Source of the DNA: Bacteroidales bacterium
GTDB taxonomy: Bacteria > Bacteroidota > Bacteroidia > Bacteroidales > GCA-2748055
Reading direction: 5' to 3'
Assembly (NCBI GenBank): GCA_016936975.1
Contig: JAFGWU010000049.1
Coordinates: 1-53,028 of the forward strand
DNA: 53,028 nt
Part shown: positions 47,791-53,028 of the stretch, one piece after another
Layout: each line of letters starts with the position of its first letter
Numbering within the stretch: position 1 is the stretch's first letter
Notes under the pieces: generated by a model
The model's input: the letters and a program-made list of their open reading frames with translations, nothing else
Databases searched by the model: none
What the model was told of the DNA's origin: nothing
Made by a program: the position numbers and the translations under genes

Positions 47791-48168
47791 ATGAGAAAGC
47801 CATTTTACATCAATGTCAGGGCTTTTTATTCAAACAGCTGTTTGCTGACCCTTAAAAACAGGACTGGCGAGCGGGCTTATATCGTTTTGCATGATGTGGC
47901 CAACGATTCGGCCCGGGAGCTGTCGTTTCGCCGGAGCCGGAGACTGAAACTTCCTAAGGGAACCTATGTTATCGAGGCCTGGCTCCGGAAGGGAAATATC
48001 GGGATCAATCCTGAGAACATCCAGCATGTGAAGATTGAGAACATCCCTGCAAAGCACTATACCAGTTTCCGGGGCAAGCGGATTGTGGCCGATCTGAACC
48101 ACGACCGGGAGCTTCTCATTCTTTTCGAGGAGATCACCGTAGGGGATATCATCCAGCGGGGCAATTAG
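47791..48168 (+). CDS. Uncharacterised 125-residue protein
   Basis: A small basic protein with no signal peptide and no family that I recognise. Alternating beta-type segments (FYINVRAFYSNSCLLTLKN, YIVLHDVAND, GTYVIEAWLRKG) suggest a beta-sandwich-like fold. The end overlaps the convergent metF gene by 4 bases. The 210 bases upstream, shared with the WYL gene in divergent orientation, contain no clear promoter box. Codon structure looks genuine, but expression is unproven. Confidence 0.65.
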   Translation: MRKPFYINVRAFYSNSCLLTLKNRTGERAYIVLHDVANDSARELSFRRSRRLKLPKGTYVIEAWLRKGNIGINPENIQHVKIENIPAKHYTSFRGKRIVADLNHDRELLILFEEITVGDIIQRGN

Positions 48169-49118
48169 AATACCCTGGCGGCAATTTTCCGGATATTGTC
48201 CGAAATACCGATCGTATAGTAATGAATGGCCGGAACACCTGATGCCTGCAGTTGTTTGGACTGGTGGACGGTCCATTCGATCCCTGCTTCCCTGGCCTCT
48301 TCATTGGACCTGCATTTTCTGATCTCACTGACCAGATCCTGGGGGATGTCGATATGAAATACGCGCGGAAGCATCTCAATATCCTTCAGGGTGTTGATCG
48401 GTTTTATCCCGGGAATAACCGGCACTTCAATCCCCTCCTCCCGGCACAGCTTTACAAAACGGAAGAAGGCCTCGTTATTGAAGAACATCTGCGTGACAAT
48501 ATAATCGGCCCCGGCTTGCACTTTCTTTTTCAACCAGTGGAGGTCCTCTGACAGGTTGGGGGATTCGAAATGCTTTTCCGGGTAACCGGCCACGCCGACG
48601 GAAAAATCGGTTGGCTGGGTGTCCTTGAGGTCCGGATCAAGATATATTCCCTTATTCAGGTTGATGATCTGCTCAACCAGTTCGTTGGTGTGGGCATGGC
48701 CTCCCTGGACAGGGATAAAGTTGCGAATGCCTGCCGGGGGATCGCCCCTGAGGACCAGCAAATTGTTCATTCCGAGGAAATGGAGGTCGATCAGCAGATC
48801 CTCGGTCTCCTCCCGGGTGAATCCGCCGCAGATGACATGGGGCACCACGGTGATGTTGTATTTATGTTGAATGGCGGAGGAGATGGCCACGGTGCCCGGT
48901 CGTTTACGCACGATCCTGCGTTCCACCAGTCCGTCGGGACGCACATGGTAAACCGACTCCTGCTGGTGATAGGTTACATTGATATTTAGCGGATCGAATT
49001 CAACCAGCGGATCAATCGTTCTGAAGATCTCCTCGAGGGACCTTCCCTTCAGCGGGGGAAGCAGTTCGAAGGAGAAGAGGGTCTTTTCGGTAGTTTTTAA
49101 TTTTTCAATTATTTTCAT
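48165..49118 (-). CDS. metF: 5,10-Methylenetetrahydrofolate reductase
   Basis: MetF reduces 5,10-methylene-tetrahydrofolate to 5-methyl-tetrahydrofolate with FAD, making the methyl donor for MetH. The 317 residues are slightly longer than E. coli MetF. Family segments include [13 protein letters not shown] with the catalytic glutamate, [27 protein letters not shown] and [11 protein letters not shown]. Its start lies inside the end of metH with a 14-base overlap, so the two are translated from one message. The overlap places the enzyme directly before the user of its product. Confidence 0.97.
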   Translation of the reverse strand: MKIIEKLKTTEKTLFSFELLPPLKGRSLEEIFRTIDPLVEFDPLNINVTYHQQESVYHVRPDGLVERRIVRKRPGTVAISSAIQHKYNITVVPHVICGGFTREETEDLLIDLHFLGMNNLLVLRGDPPAGIRNFIPVQGGHAHTNELVEQIINLNKGIYLDPDLKDTQPTDFSVGVAGYPEKHFESPNLSEDLHWLKKKVQAGADYIVTQMFFNNEAFFRFVKLCREEGIEVPVIPGIKPINTLKDIEMLPRVFHIDIPQDLVSEIRKCRSNEEAREAGIEWTVHQSKQLQASGVPAIHYYTIGISDNIRKIAARVF

Positions 49119-52100
49119 GCTGATAGTTTAGATTGGATGCCAGCAGTTTTTCAACTTCATGCACGGATTTACCCTTTCTTCCGGCGTAATCCTCAACCTG
49201 GTCCCTGCCAATTTTTCCCACGAAGAAATATTTAGATTCCGGGTGGGCAAAGATGAGGCCGCTGACCGATGCGGTGGGGACCATGGAATAGTTCTCCGTA
49301 AGGTGAATGCCCTGTTTTTCTGCATTGAGGAGCCTGAAGAGCACCTCTTTCTCACTGTGATCGGGACAGGCCGGGTAGCCGTGGGCCGGCCGGATCCCCC
49401 TGTATTTTTCGAGAAACAGTTCCTCCATGGATAACTGCTCACCGGCGGCATAGCCCCAGTGCTCCTTTCGTATCTTCTCATGCAGTAATTCAGTAAAGGC
49501 CTCGGCGAGCCTGTCGGCCAGCGCTTTCAGCATTATGGAGGAATAGTCGTCGTGCTGGCGCCCGAATATTTGCAGTTGCTTTTCAATGCCCGCACCGGCC
49601 GTGACGGCGAAGGCCCCCAGGTAGTCCGGTTTTCCCGATTCCACCGGGGCAATGAAGTCCGACAGGCAAAGGTTCGGCTGATTGTTCTCCTTCTGCGACT
49701 GGTTTCTGAGATTGGTGAAGGTGGCGAGGATCTCCCTGCGGGTTTCATCACGGTAAACCAGGATATCGTCTCCGGAAGCATTGGCCGGGAAAAGGCCGTA
49801 AACGCCTATGGCGGTGAGCCACTTTTCGCGGATGATCCGGTCGAGCATTTGTTGCGCATCCTCATACAATTTTCTGGCCTCCTGTCCGTACCGGGGATCA
49901 TCGAATATCCCGGGGAACTTGCCGCGAAGCTCCCAGGTGACAAAGAAAAACAGCCAGTTGATGTACTTCCTGATCTCTTCCAGCGGATAATCATCCAGTG
50001 TAAAAATGCCGGTGGTATGGGGCTTATCGATTTCCGCATGCTTCCAGTCGCTCCGGAAGCGGTTTTGACGGGCCCGGTCCAGAGAAATGTAAGGAATCTT
50101 TTTTGCTGTTCCGGCATAACTCTGCCGCAGGGTTTCGTATTCTTCCCGTACCCTGTTGGTCAGGGTTTCCCGGTTATCTTTTGACAGCAGGTCGCTCACC
50201 ACGGGAACGCTCTTCGAAGCATCCTTCACGTGAATGACCGGGTGGGAGCGGGCGGGCCCGATTTTCACGGCGGTGTGAATTTTTGAGGTTGTGGCCCCGC
50301 CAATCAGCAGCGGCTGTTTCATGCCCCGGCGCTCCATCTCCCGGGCCACGTGAATCATTTCTTCCAGGGAAGGGGTGATCAATCCCGACAGTCCGACCAC
50401 ATCAACGGCCTGTTTATCTGCTTCATCCAGGATCCTGTCGGCCGGGACCATCACTCCCAGGTCGATCACCTCGAAGTTATTGCATCCCAGCACCACCCCC
50501 ACGATATTCTTACCGATATCGTGCACATCCCCCTTCACCGTGGCCAGCAATATCTTGCCGGCACTGCTGCTTCCGGGGGCGCCTGCTTCTTTCTCCTTTT
50601 CAATGAAAGGGAGCAGAACCGCAACGGACTGTTTCATCACCCGGGCACTTTTCACAACCTGGGGGAGGAACATTTTACCGGATCCGAACAGATCCCCCAC
50701 CACATTCATCCCGTCCATCAGAGGACCCTCCACCACCTTCAGTCCCAGGCCATACTTTTCATGGGCTTCCAGGGTATCTGGTTCGATATGTTCCGTGATC
50801 CCTTTGATGAGTGCATGCTTGAGCCGCTCTTCAACAGGTCCCTTCCGCCAGAGATCCGTCTCCCCGGTTTTTTTCTCCTCCGTTTCCAGGGTGGAGGCAT
50901 ATTCGAGCAGGCGCTCCGTGGCATCCTTACGCCGGTTCAGTACCAGGTCCTCCGTATAATTCAGCAATTTCTCCGGGATGGTGTCGTACACCTGGAGGAG
51001 CCCCGGGTTGACTATTCCCATGTCGAGCCCTGCCCTGATGGCGTGGTAGAGGAAGACCGAGTGGATCGCCTCCCTGACCACCGTATTGCCCCTGAAGGCG
51101 AAAGAGAGGTTGCTGATTCCCCCGCTCACCCTGGCGAAGGGGAGATTGGCCCTGATCCATCTGACCGTCTCGATGAAATCGACCGCGTAGTTGTTGTGTT
51201 CCTCAATGCCGGTCCCGATGGTAAGGATATTGGGATCAAATATGATATCTTCCGCCGGGAAGTGCACCACATTTACCAGGAGATCATAGGCTCTCCTGCA
51301 GACCTCTATCCGCCTGTCAACCGTGTCGGCCTGTCCCTTTTCGTCGAACGCCATGACAATGACGGCCGCACCGTAGTTCATGACTTTCCGTGCCTGTCTG
51401 ATGAAGGCCTGTTCGCCCTCCTTCAGGCTGATGGAGTTCACGATGGACTTTCCCTGGACACACTTCAGGCCGGCCTCAATGACACTGAACCGGGATGAGT
51501 CGATCATAAAAGGAACCCGCGCGATATCGGGTTCGGAGACGAGCAGGTTCAGAAAGGTGACCATCTCCTTTTCCGCATCGAGCATGGCATCATCCATATT
51601 GATATCGAGGACCTGGGCCCCCTCCTCAACCTGTTTGCGGGCAATATCCAGGGCCTCGTCATACCGCTTCTCCCTGATCAGGCGGGCAAATTTTTTGCTT
51701 CCGGCCACATTCAGCCGTTCCCCGATATTGATGAAGTTGGAACCCTCAAACACGGCGAGCGGTTCCAGTCCGCTCAAACGGAGCTGTTTCGGGAGTTCGG
51801 GCCGTTTCCTGGGCTGTGCCTTTTCTGCCAACCGGGCAAACTTCCGGATATGTTCGGGAGTCGTGCCGCAGCATCCGCCGACAATATTTAAGAAACCCGA
51901 CCGCAGGAAATCCTCTATCTGGACGGCCATCTCATCGGGCGATTCGTCGTACTCACCAAACTGGTTCGGCAATCCGGCGTTCGGGTGAACGCTTACAAAG
52001 TGCCCGGTTTTCCGTGATATTTCCTCCAGGTAGGGACGGATTTCCTTCGCACCGAGGGAGCAGTTCAGTCCGAGGGAGAGAAGGTCGATGTGCTCCAGGG

Positions 52101-52797
52101 AGTTAATGAACGCTTCGGGGGTCTGCCCGGAGAGGGTCCGTCCGCTGGCATCGGTGATGGTGCCCGAAACCATCACAGGGATCTGTTTTCCGGTCTCTTC
52201 CATTACCTCCCCGATGGCCATCAGGGCCGCCTTTGCATTGAGGGTGTCAAATACGGTCTCCAGCAGCAGGAGGTCAACCCCGCCATCCGCCAGCCCTTTC
52301 ACCTGTTCCTTATAGGACTGTTTCAGGTCATCAAAGGTGACGACCCGGTATCCGGGATCGTTCACATCGGGCGACATGGAGGCGGTTTTGCCGGTCGGGC
52401 CCATTGAACCGGCCACATAGCGGGGTTTGGATGGCGTGAGACGGGTGTATTTATCCGCTGCCCTCCGGGCTAATCCGGCCGCTGCCAGGTTGATTTCGTA
52501 AACCAGGGATCCGGTCCGGTATTCCGACTGGGATATCGGCGTGGCATTGAAGGTATTGGTTTCAATGATGTCGGCACCCGCTTCGAGATAGGCCTCGTGG
52601 ATGGCAGTGATGAGTCCGGGGCGCGTCAGGCAGAGCAGGTCGTGGTTCCCCGACAGGTCCACCGGGTAATCCCTGAACCGGTCGCCGCGGTAATCTGCTT
52701 CCCGGAGCTTATAGCGCTGGATCATGGTGCCGATGGCGCCGTCCAGGACCAGGACCTTTTCCTCCAGTAAATCCCTGATATTTTTTTTCTCTGCCAT
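49105..52797 (-). CDS. metH: Cobalamin-dependent methionine synthase
   Basis: MetH transfers the methyl group of methyl-tetrahydrofolate through cobalamin to homocysteine. The full 1230 residues are present. The homocysteine domain has zinc ligands Cys246 (LGLNCSLG) and Cys309-Cys310 ([11 protein letters not shown]). The pterin-binding domain begins near residue 355 ([16 protein letters not shown]). The cobalamin domain has DVHDIGKN with the cobalt-ligand His759, numbered as in E. coli, and [13 protein letters not shown]. The C-terminal reactivation domain has the AdoMet-binding segment [15 protein letters not shown]. It overlaps metF, has a TAACTTTG promoter box and shows no riboswitch of its own. 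Confidence 0.98.
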   Translation of the reverse strand: MAEKKNIRDLLEEKVLVLDGAIGTMIQRYKLREADYRGDRFRDYPVDLSGNHDLLCLTRPGLITAIHEAYLEAGADIIETNTFNATPISQSEYRTGSLVYEINLAAAGLARRAADKYTRLTPSKPRYVAGSMGPTGKTASMSPDVNDPGYRVVTFDDLKQSYKEQVKGLADGGVDLLLLETVFDTLNAKAALMAIGEVMEETGKQIPVMVSGTITDASGRTLSGQTPEAFINSLEHIDLLSLGLNCSLGAKEIRPYLEEISRKTGHFVSVHPNAGLPNQFGEYDESPDEMAVQIEDFLRSGFLNIVGGCCGTTPEHIRKFARLAEKAQPRKRPELPKQLRLSGLEPLAVFEGSNFINIGERLNVAGSKKFARLIREKRYDEALDIARKQVEEGAQVLDINMDDAMLDAEKEMVTFLNLLVSEPDIARVPFMIDSSRFSVIEAGLKCVQGKSIVNSISLKEGEQAFIRQARKVMNYGAAVIVMAFDEKGQADTVDRRIEVCRRAYDLLVNVVHFPAEDIIFDPNILTIGTGIEEHNNYAVDFIETVRWIRANLPFARVSGGISNLSFAFRGNTVVREAIHSVFLYHAIRAGLDMGIVNPGLLQVYDTIPEKLLNYTEDLVLNRRKDATERLLEYASTLETEEKKTGETDLWRKGPVEERLKHALIKGITEHIEPDTLEAHEKYGLGLKVVEGPLMDGMNVVGDLFGSGKMFLPQVVKSARVMKQSVAVLLPFIEKEKEAGAPGSSSAGKILLATVKGDVHDIGKNIVGVVLGCNNFEVIDLGVMVPADRILDEADKQAVDVVGLSGLITPSLEEMIHVAREMERRGMKQPLLIGGATTSKIHTAVKIGPARSHPVIHVKDASKSVPVVSDLLSKDNRETLTNRVREEYETLRQSYAGTAKKIPYISLDRARQNRFRSDWKHAEIDKPHTTGIFTLDDYPLEEIRKYINWLFFFVTWELRGKFPGIFDDPRYGQEARKLYEDAQQMLDRIIREKWLTAIGVYGLFPANASGDDILVYRDETRREILATFTNLRNQSQKENNQPNLCLSDFIAPVESGKPDYLGAFAVTAGAGIEKQLQIFGRQHDDYSSIMLKALADRLAEAFTELLHEKIRKEHWGYAAGEQLSMEELFLEKYRGIRPAHGYPACPDHSEKEVLFRLLNAEKQGIHLTENYSMVPTASVSGLIFAHPESKYFFVGKIGRDQVEDYAGRKGKSVHEVEKLLASNLNYQHENN

Positions 52798-52813
52798 AAA
52801 GTATCGGAGAAGA

Positions 52814-52821
52814 CAAAGTTA
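52814..52821 (-). promoter_or_regulatory. Putative metH-metF promoter -7 box
   Basis: On the minus strand this reads TAACTTTG, an exact TAnnTTTG match 16 bases before the metH start. The tandem repeat begins about 105 bases further upstream. Confidence 0.55.
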
Positions 52822-52926
52822 TTCAATTTTACCGGATTGCTCCCCGTTAATGAAGAACCATTACCTTTTCCGGAGCCTGCATGACATTACGTGATACACG
52901 ATCCACATTCCTGATTCCCCATTTTC

Positions 52927-53028
52927 TGACCCTCACCCGTCATCGGATGACCTCACGATCGTTTTTGATGACCTTCACCCGTCATCGGATGACCTCACGA
53001 TCGTTTTTGATGACCTTCACCCGTCATC
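52927..53028. repeat. 42-bp tandem repeat, continuing past the right edge
   Basis: Two full units (52927-52968 and 52969-53010, differing at one base) and the first 18 bases of a third (53011-53028). Each unit contains the inverted repeat GTCATC-G-GATGAC and the palindrome CGATCG. Copies abut without spacers. Two plus-strand frames are open through the repeat, but no start or gene context supports coding. The total copy number cannot be seen. Confidence 0.95.

Noticed and set aside
50350..51498. Long open frame of 382 codons on the plus strand
   Set aside because: It lies entirely opposite metH, whose motifs are complete. The antisense frame has no recognisable protein features and reflects GC-rich codon bias.
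52798..52926. Possible SAM or cobalamin riboswitch upstream of metH
   Set aside because: None of the conserved core sequences seen at 1590-1720, or of SAM riboswitches that I know, is present on the minus strand.
52927..53028. Possible CRISPR array at the right edge
   Set aside because: The 42-base units abut directly with no unique spacers and no cas genes are near, so this is a tandem repeat.

Overview
The window is chromosomal DNA from a member of the Bacteroidota, most likely Bacteroidales/Marinilabiliales-like. This rests on family content: two proteins with type IX secretion (T9SS) C-terminal sorting domains, DUF4465, DUF3276, DUF4831, DUF5606 and DUF3078 proteins, a long NusB, and the gene order nusB-DUF1573-yajC-ybbR-coaE. 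Many genes are also preceded by the Bacteroidota -7 promoter box TAnnTTTG. I saw no tRNA, rRNA, insertion sequence, phage gene or CRISPR array. Most of the window is ordinary housekeeping sequence.

Layout. 1-1455: NAD-dependent DNA ligase, cut by the left edge. 1521-7771: a promoter, a cobalamin riboswitch and a vitamin B12 uptake operon (DUF4465 lipoprotein, a T9SS-sorted trypsin-like protease, BtuF-like binding lipoprotein, an unknown 93-residue protein, BtuC-like permease, BtuD-like ATPase). 7810-9136: a small membrane protein and a glycosyltransferase. 9137-9420: an attenuator-like leader with a strong terminator. 9421-17570: argS, a TPR protein, a DUF3078 outer-membrane protein, folD, ffh and an NlpC/P60 hydrolase. 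17700-23567: a PgpH-like HD phosphodiesterase, then lolA, ftsK and a lipoprotein on the minus strand. 23704-25781: carbamate kinase and ornithine carbamoyltransferase. 25778-32453: DUF456, an unknown protein, DUF3276, and the nusB to DnaJ-like run. 32460-38214: mazG with a SAM-hydrolase family gene, then phoH, purC and a LysM protein. 38365-46734: POT peptide transporter, NAD(P)HX repair enzyme, DUF4831, a small T9SS protein, PepD dipeptidase and an MFS transporter. 46909-48168: a WYL protein without a DNA-binding domain and an unknown gene. 48165-52797: overlapping metF and metH. 52927-53028: a 42-bp tandem repeat running off the right edge.

How the genes connect. B12 links the two ends: the riboswitch operon imports cobalamin, and MetH, which keeps its B12-binding histidine, uses it. 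FolD, MetF and MetH form the one-carbon route to methionine. A secreted protease, a peptide transporter and a dipeptidase fit peptide feeding. Carbamate kinase and ornithine carbamoyltransferase fit ATP formation from citrulline, although no arginine deiminase is present here.

The best candidates for new biology are the secreted protease inside the riboswitch-controlled B12 operon, the orphan phenylalanine-rich leader before argS, and the 42-bp repeat upstream of metH. None is proven by sequence alone.
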